DNA from: Neobacillus pocheonensis
Lineage (GTDB): Bacteria; Bacillota; Bacilli; Bacillales; Cytobacillaceae
NCBI GenBank assembly: GCA_023702235.1
Contig: JAMQCR010000002.1
Span: 868,001 to 932,000 of the forward strand
Reading direction: 5' to 3'
DNA: 64,000 nt
Shown piece after piece: positions 56,127-64,000 of this stretch; the stretch's first letter is position 1, and each line of letters begins with the position of its first letter. The translations under genes and the position numbers were made by a program. The notes under the pieces were generated by a model that was not told the origin of the DNA, searched no databases, and was given only the letters and a program-made list of their open reading frames with translations.

Positions 56127-56444
56127 TTAAATAATAAAGGACATTCTTCCGTTTATAATTTGCTGTGGGCTTTTTAACTGAAAACTGTTCATTGAGTCCG
56201 AATAATCAATTTTTAATTCATCGTCAAAAAAAATTAACTCTGATTTCTCTAATACCACAGGAAGATTATTAGTCTCAAATAGAACGACTTTAGTTTCATC
56301 TATTGATGAGACAAAAAACAAAGTAGGTACTCCTGCCCCACAGGCAAGCCCTTCAGTTACGTTTTGAATTTTAAGATATCCTTTTTGATCCCCAATTATT
56401 TTGTTCAGTTTTGCTGCTGCGTTTTTTGTGATAGTCACGGTCAT
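56127..56444 (-). CDS. HesB/IscA-like small protein
   Basis: About 105 residues from the ATG at 56444, 7 bases after AGGAGG; three more codons upstream are open. MTVTITKNAAAKLNKIIGDQ starts a HesB/YadR-type fold and LKIQNVTEGLACGAGVPTLF carries one Cys in the usual region. The other Cys residues of true A-type Fe-S carriers are absent, so it is probably a divergent member with another role. A TetR-type operator lies about 80 bases upstream. Confidence 0.7.
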   Translation of the reverse strand: MTVTITKNAAAKLNKIIGDQKGYLKIQNVTEGLACGAGVPTLFFVSSIDETKVVLFETNNLPVVLEKSELIFFDDELKIDYSDSMNSFQLKSPQQIINGRMSFII

Positions 56445-56511
56445 TTGATACACCTCCTATTATTTTGTTCCCATTAAATACAATTTATATTATTTAAATT
56501 TGTAGCGCTGT

Positions 56512-56539
56512 TTTTTGTACCTACCATTCGGTACAAAAA
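56512..56539. promoter_or_regulatory. TetR-type operator 2 (upstream of HesB-like gene)
   Basis: TTTTTGTACC-TACCATTC-GGTACAAAAA: 10-base inverted arms around an 8-base centre. It is the most extended of the three sites. It lies in the intergenic region between the divergent HesB-like and double-AhpD genes. Confidence 0.72.
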
Positions 56540-56686
56540 GAAGTATACTCTATTCATTCACATGCTGACAAGAAATTAGTCCTCAGTATAGATCTGGTTT
56601 TTAATCCTACCCCTGACAAATATTCATAAGATTTGTGTCCAAAGCAGTATTCTTGAAAACAGGAAGTAAATAATGTTAGTTTTACT

Positions 56687-56704
56687 GTACCGAACGGTTG
56701 GTTA
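56687..56704. promoter_or_regulatory. TetR-type operator 3 (upstream of double-AhpD gene)
   Basis: GTACCGAACGGTTGGTTA matches the reverse of the operator 1 pattern at most positions. It lies about 65 bases before the start codon at 56769, near the expected promoter. Confidence 0.65.
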
Positions 56705-56768
56705 AATCATATATGATAATTAACTAATTGAAGGTTAAACTAATTAAAATTGAAAAGGAGTTTTGAAA

Positions 56769-57422
56769 ATGTCAACTGATCTATATGCAAAAGAAAATGT
56801 GCAAAATTTAGCTCAATTGAAGGATCTTGCACCAGAACAATTAAAAGCTTTTAGTGATTTTAATGCTGCTGTCTTTAAAGACGGCGCACTATCAAAAAAA
56901 GAAAAAGAAATCATTGCTGTTGCAATTACCCATGTAACTCAATGTCCTTATTGTATTGATGCTCATACAAAAGCTGCAAAAAAAGCAGGTGCAACATTAG
57001 AAGAATTAGCTGAAGCTGTATTTGTAACTGTTGCAGTAGAAGCAGGCGGTACTGTTACCCATAGTACACATGTACACAATGCAAAAGATAAAGAAGCATC
57101 AGATGTACTTTATGCTCGTTCTAATTTAAAAAACTTAGGCCAACTTGGAAAATTTGCACCAGATGGTTTTAAAGGCTATCAAGCATTTAGTGCCGCTGCC
57201 ACTAAAACAGGAAAACTAAGTACTAAATTTAAAGAAATTATTTCCGTTGCAGTTGCAAACGCTACTCAATGTCCATACTGTATTGATGTTCATACCAAAA
57301 ATGCAGACAAGCAAGGAGTAACAAGTGAAGAACTTGCGGAAGCCATCATGGTAGCTTCCGCAGTACGTGCAGGCGGATCATATGCTCATATGGCTAATAT
57401 GATTCAAAGTTATCAAGATTGA
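56769..57422 (+). CDS. Double-domain carboxymuconolactone decarboxylase/AhpD-like protein
   Basis: A 217-residue protein from the ATG at 56769 (AAAAGGAG 9 bases upstream). Two similar AhpD-type domains each carry the redox motif HVTQCPYCIDAHTKAA or NATQCPYCIDVHTKNA, that is CPYCxDxHT with two Cys and a His, as in alkylhydroperoxidase AhpD. It probably detoxifies peroxides or thiol-reactive compounds. It is followed after 13 bases by a TetR regulator and preceded by an operator of the shared type. Confidence 0.9.
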   Translation: MSTDLYAKENVQNLAQLKDLAPEQLKAFSDFNAAVFKDGALSKKEKEIIAVAITHVTQCPYCIDAHTKAAKKAGATLEELAEAVFVTVAVEAGGTVTHSTHVHNAKDKEASDVLYARSNLKNLGQLGKFAPDGFKGYQAFSAAATKTGKLSTKFKEIISVAVANATQCPYCIDVHTKNADKQGVTSEELAEAIMVASAVRAGGSYAHMANMIQSYQD

Positions 57423-57435
57423 GGTCGTAATTATT

Positions 57436-58014
57436 ATGTCTTCCAAAAAACAGGAAATCATACGGATAGCTAGAGAGGTCATACACTCAAAAGGCTACCA
57501 AGTGACATCAGTCAGCGATATTATGACAGCTACAAATATAGGAAAGGGACAATTTTATCATTATTTTCAATCAAAACATGATCTTGGATTAGCTGTTGTA
57601 GAAGATCTGGTCAAAGATTGGGAAGAACAGTTAATAATTGGAATTCTGAATACTTCAGATGACCCTGTTACTAAGTTAAATCGCATGCTCCAATGGGCGG
57701 AGACAAGTCATGCAGAAATGGAAATTAAGTACGGATGCGCAATGGGAAATTTGGCAATCGAAATGAGTGCCCAAGATGAGGAATTCCGAGTAAAAATTAA
57801 AGAATTTTTTATTCGCTGGGTGAACTCAGTTGCTGATATTTTAACGGAAATGATTAAGGATCATCAGTTAGATGAATCAATTAATCCGAAAAAAAACGCA
57901 GAATCCATTGTTGCCATGATTGAAGGCGGAATTTTATTAATGGTAAGCAGACAAAATATCCAAGTATTACAAGATATTTTTGAAGTAATTAAACAACAGT
58001 ATCATTTAAATTAA
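57436..58014 (+). CDS. TetR-family regulator
   Basis: A 192-residue regulator. Its N-terminal helix-turn-helix reads VTSVSDIMTATNIGKGQFYH and YFQSKHDLGLAVVEDL. The C-terminal ligand domain has one Cys (IKYGCAMGNLA), which might sense thiol-reactive compounds. It is co-transcribed with the double-AhpD gene. Three matching palindromes with TACC-N4-GGTA cores at nearby genes make it the likely repressor of OsmC, HesB-like and AhpD genes. The ligand is unknown. Confidence 0.88.
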   Translation: MSSKKQEIIRIAREVIHSKGYQVTSVSDIMTATNIGKGQFYHYFQSKHDLGLAVVEDLVKDWEEQLIIGILNTSDDPVTKLNRMLQWAETSHAEMEIKYGCAMGNLAIEMSAQDEEFRVKIKEFFIRWVNSVADILTEMIKDHQLDESINPKKNAESIVAMIEGGILLMVSRQNIQVLQDIFEVIKQQYHLN

Positions 58015-58031
58015 AAACAAAAAGTTAACTC

Positions 58032-58066
58032 AAGACTTACTAACGGATGATTAGTAAGTCTTTTTA
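58032..58066 (+). terminator. Terminator after TetR gene
   Basis: AAGACTTACTAA and TTAGTAAGTCTT form a perfect 12-bp stem around a seven-base loop, followed by TTT. It ends the AhpD-TetR transcript. Confidence 0.8.
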
Positions 58067-58141
58067 AGTTTCAATATTATAATTATTCCCCGATTGTATT
58101 ATATAAGCTGGCAACGTTCATAATTAATGATTTGCTTTATT

Positions 58142-58163
58142 CCATTAAATGGCCCGTTTGCGG
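58142..58163 (+). repeat. Short dispersed block
   Basis: CCATTAAATGGCCCGTTTGCGG resembles CCATTAAAGGGCGCGTTTAAGG at about 8439-8461. Both lie between genes. Not enough copies to define a family. The rest of the gap 58067-58279 has no supported gene. Confidence 0.35.
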
Positions 58164-58279
58164 AAGACTGATCTTATTGAAAATCAATCAAATTTGTATA
58201 ACAACTATAACATTATTGATTCCAAAAACTATGGTTTTTTATCTTTAATCATCCAGAAGGTACGAAGTGGTAAACAGTC

Positions 58280-58345
58280 TGTCATTCATTGGTACACTTT
58301 TTGTCATTCAGTGGTAAAAGATATGTCAATGATGGTACATTTCAT
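58280..58345. mobile_element. Possible IS21-type end: three 22-base tandem repeats
   Basis: TGTCATTCATTGGTACACTT, TGTCATTCAGTGGTAAAAG and TGTCAATGATGGTACATTTC start at 58280, 58302 and 58324, a strict 22-base period. IS21-family ends carry short repeats of this kind beginning with TGTCA/TGTCR. The merR reading frame runs into the third repeat, suggesting that an insertion cut merR and only the end remains. No istA or istB gene is seen. Confidence 0.45.
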
Positions 58346-58601
58346 TGGCTGTAATCAGTTTAGGGATGGTATCATCCCCATCCATTGACCAATCTTCAAA
58401 CTGTTTAATGTCCTTGATTGGCATTCCGGTATTTTTTAAACATAAAATGATTTCCAGAAATTTAAGTGCATCTTCGTCAAAAACTCGGTCCCCTTTTTCA
58501 GTTCTTTTGAGAAAGGGGAACAGTCCTTGGTTATCATAGTAGCGTAATTGAGAAATGGATAAATGATTGATTTTTGCAACTTGTCCAATCGTATAATTCA
58601 T
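58326..58601 (-). pseudogene. MerR-family regulator, truncated
   Basis: AAGGGAAAT precedes MNYTIGQVAKINHLSISQLR, a typical MerR helix-turn-helix with the winged region LRYYDNQGLFPFLKR. The protein breaks off after DWSMDGDDTIPKL; the last codons (ITANEMYHH) read into putative IS sequence. MerR proteins have about 110-130 residues or more with a longer dimerisation helix, so this lacks the end of that helix. The SDR fragment upstream is the remnant of its probable target. Confidence 0.7.
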
Positions 58602-58611
58602 AGGATTTCCC

Positions 58612-58950
58612 TTATGGTGTTAACCAAGGAATAATCCCATTTTGATTAAGGATTTTCCCATTATAATTTGTTTCGCTTAAAGCGTACTTAGCAATGATTT
58701 GTGCACCTTCTGCAGGTGTTTTGCCTCCTGGAGCATTGCCATTAAGGTCAGTGGTGGTAAAACCAGGTGTAAGACCTAAAATTTCAGGACCGTTCGTACC
58801 AAATTCTTTACCAAAGGCTAATGTTAAAGAATTCACAGCGGTTTTTGATGAATTACACCCTAGTATATTAAGATGTCCAGCTTCACCATTGTCAAACATC
58901 GTTTGGGAAGCCATATCGGTAGTGACGTTTATATATTCGTAGGATTTCAA
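58612..58950 (-). pseudogene. SDR-family oxidoreductase, C-terminal half
   Basis: EAGHLNILGCNSSKTAVNSL resembles the active-site region of SDR enzymes (YxxxK, here replaced by C-NSSKTA, so the catalytic Tyr seems lost), followed by GLTPGFTTTDLNGNAPGG, the PG motif. The Rossmann N-terminal half is absent. Divergence or sequence damage at the Tyr supports a pseudogene. It lies 10 bases before the merR gene in the same direction. Confidence 0.65.
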
Positions 58951-59206
58951 ATATGTACGGAGTACCAGGTTTATTCAACAAAAGGGCACTGTGACCCATC
59001 AGGTTAGCATAACTGCCTCCACCCCTTGCATAGGCATGACGAAGGAATGAGTGCAATTGACCCGTTGAGACATGGGAGGGAAAGCCTCCAGGGGCGGCGT
59101 GGAGATGTACATTATATGGTAAAATATGGAGTGGTAGCTGACTCCTTTACTATGCCTTCACGAAGCCAAAGTGATCTGAACTCATTTCATTTACCCGTAA
59201 ATCCAA

Positions 59207-59374
59207 TTACAAGGGTAATGAAATCCTGTAAAATAATTTACAGTCCAGTTCATTTTCTAATTTTTGAATTCTTGCCGTTACCGCGGGCTGTGTTAAATTC
59301 AAGTGGTCTGCTGTACGCGAATAATTATTTAACTCAAAAACAGTAATGAAGGTTAAAAGTTGTTCATCATCCAT
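59207..59374 (-). pseudogene. LysR-family regulator, N-terminal fragment
   Basis: MDDEQLLTFITVFELNNYSR followed by TADHLNLTQPAVTARIQKLE and NELDCKLFYR is a LysR winged-helix domain. It ends at once after the wing (RISLPL, stop). About 55 of 290 residues remain. The effector domain is missing. The stretch 58951-59206 between it and the SDR fragment contains an unassigned GC-richer patch. Confidence 0.7.
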
Positions 59375-59641
59375 AACATCACTTCCTTATTTAAAAAAAT
59401 GAGCTCCTTATATATTATGATATCAATAAAAACATTCCGGAAGCTTGTATTAATGCGCTTTCATTTTTTTGTAAAGAATTACAACTAACCAATAATTTAA
59501 ACTAATTATAGATTTTAATAATGTTAAATTCTAATCAAAAAAATCTTCTTTTTACGGCTAAAATTCAAAATATTTTTTATAATACCGAGACTTCAATAAA
59601 TTGTGTATAATCATTCATTAATAAAAATAATGTTTTTGAGA

Positions 59642-59890
59642 TTAGGTCATATACATAGTTTCTAAGATGCGGACAACTTCTTCAGATGGAATTCTCATAA
59701 CATCATTGATCCATTTTCGTACGATTTCAATCGTTCCTCCTGTTGTATAAGTGAAAAAATATTCTAATTGAGTCTCATTAGCATGTGGAAACCGTTTTTT
59801 TTGTTCTTTGATTGTTCTTACATACGCAGATTTCAAGATGGTATTTAGCACTTGAGAGCCATTTTTTTCGGTATTGGGATCGGATTCATT
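59642..59890 (-). pseudogene. TetR-family regulator, C-terminal fragment
   Basis: LKSAYVRTIKEQKKRFPHAN followed by FFTYTTGGTIEIVRKWINDV resembles the C-terminal domain of a TetR-type regulator (helices around TGGTIEIV.KWI). No helix-turn-helix part remains, and the open stretch upstream to about 59890 has no start. Inactive. The IS3 remnant adjoins it. Confidence 0.45.
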
Positions 59891-59975
59891 TATTTAACCC
59901 CCATTGATAATGATCATTGTTATATTCCTCAGTGTAAATTCCTATCAGTTCCTATAATTCCTCAATACTTTCACA

Positions 59976-60560
59976 TTATGAATAGTTAACTTCATCCTTT
60001 AAATGACTAAAGAAGAATTCCATTGGTGCGTTGTCCCAGTAGGTTGCCTTACGGGACATTGACAGGGTTAGTCTCATTTTAACTTCACTAGCTTTTGAAA
60101 CTCCGGGTACGTGTAGTGGAAGCCTTGGTCTGAGTGTAAGAATTGCTTCTGGGTATACCGTACCCGTTAAGGGTGTCTGAAAGTTTCTTAAGAGTATCAT
60201 AAACGATGTCCATCTTCAGGTTTCTGGAAAGATGATGGGCAACTATTTCCTTTGTAGATGCGTCTTCAACATAAGATAAATAAGCTGGCTGAGCTGATCC
60301 AAAGTAGACGTACGTAATTATTAGTAAGTAACACTTTCCCGGGTTCACTTTGATTAAATTTTCTATCAAGTAGATTAGATTGAGTTTTGTGCTCCTGAGT
60401 AGCCTTTGCAATTTTCCTTTAAGGATTTATCTGCCTGATCTTCGCTACAAAGTTTAATTTTTTCAAAATCCTTCGAATCTTTTTAGGGTTCATTACTACA
60501 AAGTAATCGTTCTCTAAGATCATTTTGATAACAAGAGCACCTGCTTTTGCCTTCTTTTCA
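59976..60560 (-). pseudogene. IS3-family (IS150-like) transposase remnant
   Basis: Frames joined on the minus strand read YVYFGSAQPAYLSYVEDAST, KEIVAHHLSRNLKMDIVYDT and, after shifts, MSRKATYWDNAPMEFFFSHL followed by KDEVNY. This is the rve/DDE catalytic domain of IS150-type OrfB, with the terminal Glu in MEFF. Several frameshifts and the loss of the N-terminal part show it is dead. I cannot identify the inverted ends. Confidence 0.75.
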
Positions 60561-60818
60561 TCAAAGAATTTTTTAGAAAACTATTCAGTCTTTTTTTATT
60601 TATTTTCCTATCTAAAATTTTTTCAGTTATTTGAATAATAGGTTGTTAGAAATATTCCTGTAAGAGTTTTAAAAAAAAGTGGATGGTTAAATTTATAAAC
60701 AATTGGATGGTAAATTATTATGGCAAATATACTAATATTAATAAATGAGTCTTCTCCAAAAAAATATAATCTCTATTCAGGAGTTTCTGATACAACATAA
60801 CGTTTTAAGAGGTGTGAC
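60561..60818. other. Gap before small membrane protein
   Basis: No gene. AT-rich, with a likely promoter for the next gene but no element that I can define. Confidence 0.35.
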
Positions 60819-61013
60819 ATGGATATTTTAACTACATTAGTAATCATTGTCATTGTAATATCAATTATTGCTACATTATTAATAGCCGGAAAAGCGGACG
60901 AAAACTATAGTAGTTCTACAAAGAAGAACACTACAAATTTAACTTTAATTTATGTTATTTTTATTCCAATAGTCTTAATCGCCCTTGCTGTATACATTGT
61001 ATTCTTTGCCTAG
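60819..61013 (+). CDS. Small two-helix membrane protein
   Basis: A 64-residue protein with two hydrophobic segments (TLVIIVIVISIIATLLIAG and TLIYVIFIPIVLIALAVYIV) joined by a short polar, Ser/Thr/Lys-rich loop. AAGAGGTGTG before the ATG is a fair ribosome binding site, and a terminator follows, so it is a separate transcription unit. Family unknown. Confidence 0.6.
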   Translation: MDILTTLVIIVIVISIIATLLIAGKADENYSSSTKKNTTNLTLIYVIFIPIVLIALAVYIVFFA

Positions 61014-61019
61014 TAATCA

Positions 61020-61055
61020 AAAAACCTATTGTCCTTTGACGATAGGTTTTTTTAG
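61020..61055 (+). terminator. Terminator after small membrane protein
   Basis: AAAACCTATTGTC and GACGATAGGTTTT form a 13-bp stem with one mismatch, followed by T-rich sequence. Confidence 0.8.
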
Positions 61056-61134
61056 AAAGCATAGGACAATTGACTAAAAATGGAATAAGGGAAACATAAT
61101 AGTTAAACTAATTACTTTATAAGGACTGAAATAT

Positions 61135-62565
61135 ATGGATTGGAAACCAGATCGCCAAGCCAAAAAAGCAATATATAAACAACTTGCAGAATATATCGAG
61201 AATGGAATTGCAGATGGTACTTTTCCTCCAGATAAACCATTACCTTCTGACAGAACTTTAGCTAAGGACCTTAATGTAAATAGAAGTACAGTAGTTGCAG
61301 CCTATGATGAATTGGAGTCAAATGGACTAATCCAAAGAAACAGAGGAAGCGGTACGACCGTAAGTAAGGATATTTGGGGAATTACGAAGAAACGGATTCC
61401 AAGCTGGAACAGGTATATTGAAGCAGGATCGTTTTTACCTAACTTGCCTATAACACAGAGAATAAGGAAAGAAGCAGTAGAACATAAGTTAATCAATTTA
61501 GCTAGCGGAGAACTGTCAGAGGATCTTTTTCCGCTGAAATACTTAAGGGAGATTACTTCCTCTAGATCGTTTATTGGCAGTTTAGGATATGATCATCCTC
61601 AAGGAAACGCAATATTACGAGAAACGATTGCAAACCATGTTAGGCAATATCGAAAAATTGAAACCAATCCTTCATCGATATTAATTACATCTGGCGCACA
61701 ACAAGCATTACACTTGGTGGTTCAATGCCTATTGAAACAAGGTGATGCAGTGGCATTGGAAGATCCCTCTTACAACTATAATCTTCCAATATTTAAATCA
61801 GCAGGACTGAGACCTTATTACATTCCTGTAAACAAGAATGGTATCAACCCGGATGATTTACTATCCTTGCATAAAAAGCATCGAATCCGAATGATATTCT
61901 TGAATCCTGCTTTTCAAAATCCAACGGGTGCTTTACTTAGTGAAAAGAAACGGAAAGCCATTCTTGAAATATCTTCAGAGCATGGTATCCCCGTAGTTGA
62001 AGATGACCCTTACAGTTTAACATCCTTTTCAGGGGAAAAGGTCTCTACTTTAAAATCAATGGATATGAATGGGAATGTCTTATATATTAGTTCTTTATCA
62101 AAGATCGTTGCTTCTGGATTAAGAATTGGTTGGATTATAGGCCTTACACCTGTTATTGAGAGATTATCCGATGCGAAGCAGCAAATTGATTTTGGTCATG
62201 CAAGTTTTACTCAGTGGATCGCAAATGACTTTTTAGAATCGGAAAATTTTCATTCTCATATTGAAAATTTAAACAAACAATTAGAAAAGAGAAGAGATCA
62301 AATAGTTACTAGTCTTAATTTTTATTTAGGGGACAAAGTTGATTTCTCCATCCCTAAGGGAGGAATTCATATTTGGTGCAAGATAAAGAAAGAGGTTAAT
62401 GAAATGAAATTACTGGAAGAATCCATCAAAAGGGGAGTTATTTATGTCCCAGGCTATACGATGGGGTCTCAAAAAGGTTTTTTTCGTTTTACATTTGCTA
62501 GGGAAAATGAAGGATCAATAGATGAGGGAATTAAAAGGTTTGCGGACGCAATTAGGTCTATTTAA
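61135..62565 (+). CDS. MocR/GabR-type regulator with aminotransferase domain
   Basis: A 476-residue fusion. A GntR winged helix (KAIYKQLAEYIENGIADGTF, PLPSDRTLAKDLNVNRSTVV) is followed by a class I aminotransferase domain (GAQQALHLVVQCLL, FLNPAFQNPTGALLS). The PLP lysine lies in ISSLSKIVASGLRIGW. Such proteins sense PLP or amino acids and control nearby metabolic genes. AAGGA precedes the ATG. Its downstream neighbour is a HisC-like aminotransferase, which it may control, although a terminator separates them. Intact. Confidence 0.92.
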   Translation: MDWKPDRQAKKAIYKQLAEYIENGIADGTFPPDKPLPSDRTLAKDLNVNRSTVVAAYDELESNGLIQRNRGSGTTVSKDIWGITKKRIPSWNRYIEAGSFLPNLPITQRIRKEAVEHKLINLASGELSEDLFPLKYLREITSSRSFIGSLGYDHPQGNAILRETIANHVRQYRKIETNPSSILITSGAQQALHLVVQCLLKQGDAVALEDPSYNYNLPIFKSAGLRPYYIPVNKNGINPDDLLSLHKKHRIRMIFLNPAFQNPTGALLSEKKRKAILEISSEHGIPVVEDDPYSLTSFSGEKVSTLKSMDMNGNVLYISSLSKIVASGLRIGWIIGLTPVIERLSDAKQQIDFGHASFTQWIANDFLESENFHSHIENLNKQLEKRRDQIVTSLNFYLGDKVDFSIPKGGIHIWCKIKKEVNEMKLLEESIKRGVIYVPGYTMGSQKGFFRFTFARENEGSIDEGIKRFADAIRSI

Positions 62566-62579
62566 TGCTTATAGTTAGA

Positions 62580-62615
62580 AAGGATCATGTTATAAACGTG
62601 ATCCTCTTTTTTTAT
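62580..62615 (+). terminator. Terminator after MocR gene
   Basis: AGGATCATGTT and AACGTGATCCT form an 11-bp stem (one G-T pair) with a seven-T tail, about 15 bases after the MocR stop codon. Confidence 0.82.
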
Positions 62616-62804
62616 CTACTATAAGTGGACGGTGAAAAAAGCGGTTAATTGGATGGTCATAAAAATCCAAAATCCTATAATATGGAGAAGTGAATTCTTA
62701 TATGTCTATACGATTGACTTAGATAATGAATATTATTATGTGTATGTGTGAATTGATTCACAATTATGCGTCAACTTAAAAATGACTGATAGGAGGGAAT
62801 GGCC

Positions 62805-63944
62805 GTGGTTGAAATGAATCAGATTTTAAAGCGCAGGGCATTAGATCGTATTAAACCCTATACACCAGGTAAGCCTCTATGGGAGGTTAAAGAAGAATTA
62901 GGATTGAAACAAGTAATTAAATTAGCCTCTAATGAAAATCCTCTGGGTGCTTCACCGAAAGCGATTGAAGCCATCTCTAAAATACTGAATGAACTGAATC
63001 GTTACCCTGATGCAAATGCCGTCGAGTTAAAGAAGACTATTGCTTCCTGCTTGGATGTAAAAACGGAACAATTAATCATTACAAACGGAGCAGATGAATT
63101 AATTACATTAATATCTGAAACCTATCTTGAGCCAAGTGATGAGATTATTGTCCCTTTTCCTTCATTTAGTGAATATGATTTTGGTGAACAGCTGATGGGT
63201 GCAAAGGTCGTTCCTGTACCGCTTGATCATGAATATCAATTTAATATTGAATCGATTTTAGCAGCAGTGACAGAACATACAAAATTAATTTATATCTGTT
63301 CTCCTAACAACCCAACAGGTACTTATATGCCAAAGTTGATGCTAGAAGAGCTGCTTCATTCTCTACCTAAAAATATTTTAGTTGTTTTTGATAGTGCCTA
63401 TAGTCATTTTGCTGCAAACGAAGATTATACAAATGGATTGGAATTTGTACGTTCTGATTATCCCATTATCGTATTACAAACCTTTTCTAAAATTTATGGT
63501 CTTGCTGGTGTAAGGGTAGGTTTTGGTGCGGCACCAGAATCTATTATCCAAAGCATATTACATGTGAAAGAACCATTTAATGTTAATAGTCTTGCACAGG
63601 CTGCTGCAGCTGCTGCTATAACAGACGAGGAACATGTTAATCATTCAAAAAAAGTGAATACAAAAGGTCTTGAACAGCTTTACAATGCGCTGACAGAATT
63701 TGGGATAAAATATACAAAAAGCATGAGTAATTTTATTTTGATTGAATTCGGGGCAAATGCAAAAGAGGTTTATCAACAGCTTTTAGCTCTAGGAGTAATC
63801 GTTCGTTATGGCGATATATGGGGATTGCCAGGACATATCCGAATATCTATTGGAACACAGGAAGAGAATACAGTATTGATAGAAGCAATTAGTTCTATTC
63901 TCTTAGAATTAAGGTTAGTTAACTTTAAAGGGGAAGTAAAATGA
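62805..63944 (+). CDS. hisC: HisC-like aminotransferase
   Basis: About 379 residues. The best start is the GTG at 62805, 8 bases after AGGAGG; the ATG at 62799 is only two bases away from it. IKPYTPGKPLWEVKEELG and KLASNENPLGASPKAI are the histidinol-phosphate aminotransferase N-terminus, CSPNNPTGTYMP binds PLP, and the lysine lies in VLQTFSKIYGLAGVRVGFG. It could make histidinol phosphate or act on phenylalanine and other amino acids as a second HisC. No his operon genes are visible. Its stop overlaps the next start (ATGA), an operon sign. Confidence 0.88.
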   Translation: MVEMNQILKRRALDRIKPYTPGKPLWEVKEELGLKQVIKLASNENPLGASPKAIEAISKILNELNRYPDANAVELKKTIASCLDVKTEQLIITNGADELITLISETYLEPSDEIIVPFPSFSEYDFGEQLMGAKVVPVPLDHEYQFNIESILAAVTEHTKLIYICSPNNPTGTYMPKLMLEELLHSLPKNILVVFDSAYSHFAANEDYTNGLEFVRSDYPIIVLQTFSKIYGLAGVRVGFGAAPESIIQSILHVKEPFNVNSLAQAAAAAAITDEEHVNHSKKVNTKGLEQLYNALTEFGIKYTKSMSNFILIEFGANAKEVYQQLLALGVIVRYGDIWGLPGHIRISIGTQEENTVLIEAISSILLELRLVNFKGEVK

Positions 63945-64000
63945 ACGAACTAGCTAAGAAGTTAAACAATGACTTATTAAAATATAATGCTACGATCTAT
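63941..64000 (+). CDS. Start of next gene, cut by window end
   Basis: ATG at 63941 overlaps the HisC stop codon (ATGA) and follows GGGGAAG. The 20 codons present read MNELAKKLNNDLLKYNATIY. Translational coupling with hisC is likely. Too short to name. Confidence 0.6.
   Translation, partial: MNELAKKLNNDLLKYNATIY

Noticed and set aside
58990..59110. Group II intron remnant
   Set aside because: The GC-richer patch with GTGACCC and GGGAGGGAAAGCCTCC looks structured, but I find no domain V, no reverse transcriptase part and no clear 5-prime GUGYG start.
1..64000. CRISPR array or Cas genes
   Set aside because: No regularly spaced direct repeats with unique spacers and no Cas-like protein were seen. 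The tandem repeats at 50286 and 58280 have no spacers.

Overview
The window looks like chromosomal DNA of a spore-forming member of the Bacillaceae. It is AT-rich and has Bacillus-type ribosome binding sites. It carries a CotD-type coat protein gene, a GerA/GerK-type germinant receptor operon, a second GerAB-type permease gene, a Fur-regulated FbpA-type small protein gene, and a c-di-AMP riboswitch ahead of a KimA potassium importer. Fragments of a selenocysteine tRNA gene suggest relatives that use selenocysteine. The species cannot be read from the sequence.

Layout. 1-9.4 kb: scattered small genes, an isochorismatase-like hydrolase, the riboswitch and kimA, a DinB-fold protein, cotD, and several copies of a short dispersed GC-rich repeat. 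9.5-13.9 kb: a malic enzyme, a conserved 48-residue protein, and a divergent EamA transporter/LysR regulator pair. 14-22 kb: a mobile-element graveyard (IS110 pieces, an IS1595 element, a Tn3 transposase remnant) around a BASS-type sodium symporter and a GerAB permease. 22.8-26.8 kb: a gerA-gerC-gerB operon on the minus strand. 27-31 kb: a broken citrate/malate-type two-component system, a KdgT-type permease and a second malic enzyme. 31.5-33 kb: a selC 3-prime fragment, an IS110 left end without transposase, a truncated IS110, and the 3-prime end of an FGGY kinase. 33.3-49.7 kb: a large ethanolamine-utilisation cluster. 50-52.5 kb: a second APC permease and an SDR. 53.7-55 kb: a second selC 3-prime fragment and a tyrosine integrase. 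55.3-58 kb: a small TetR-type regulon (OsmC, HesB-like, double-AhpD protein, TetR). 58-60.6 kb: gene and IS debris. 60.8-64 kb: a small membrane protein, a MocR-type regulator, a HisC-like aminotransferase and the start of the next gene.

How the genes fit together. The eut cluster encodes BMC shell proteins (EutS, EutL, EutM, EutN and a second, tailed EutM/K-like protein), EutP, the EutW sensor and EutV antiterminator, the EutA reactivase, two EutBC lyase pairs, EutE aldehyde dehydrogenase, a PduL-type phosphotransacylase, an APC permease and a malate dehydrogenase. I see three leader hairpin/terminator modules with the ANTAR hexaloop pattern, ahead of eutS, eutW and eutA, so EutV probably controls all three segments. 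The cluster lies between two direct repeats of the selC 3-prime end, with an integrase just outside, which suggests a genomic island.

Quality caveat. Many genes are split by single-base frameshifts, often one base too few or too many in a homopolymer. Much of this may be sequencing error, but a few in-frame stops are substitutions and are harder to explain that way. I label split genes as pseudogenes and give the point where the frame breaks. The observations I rate highest are covariation between a putative IS110 bridge-RNA loop and the flanking DNA in two element copies, the selC direct repeats around the eut cluster, and the fused pair of ethanolamine-lyase modules.
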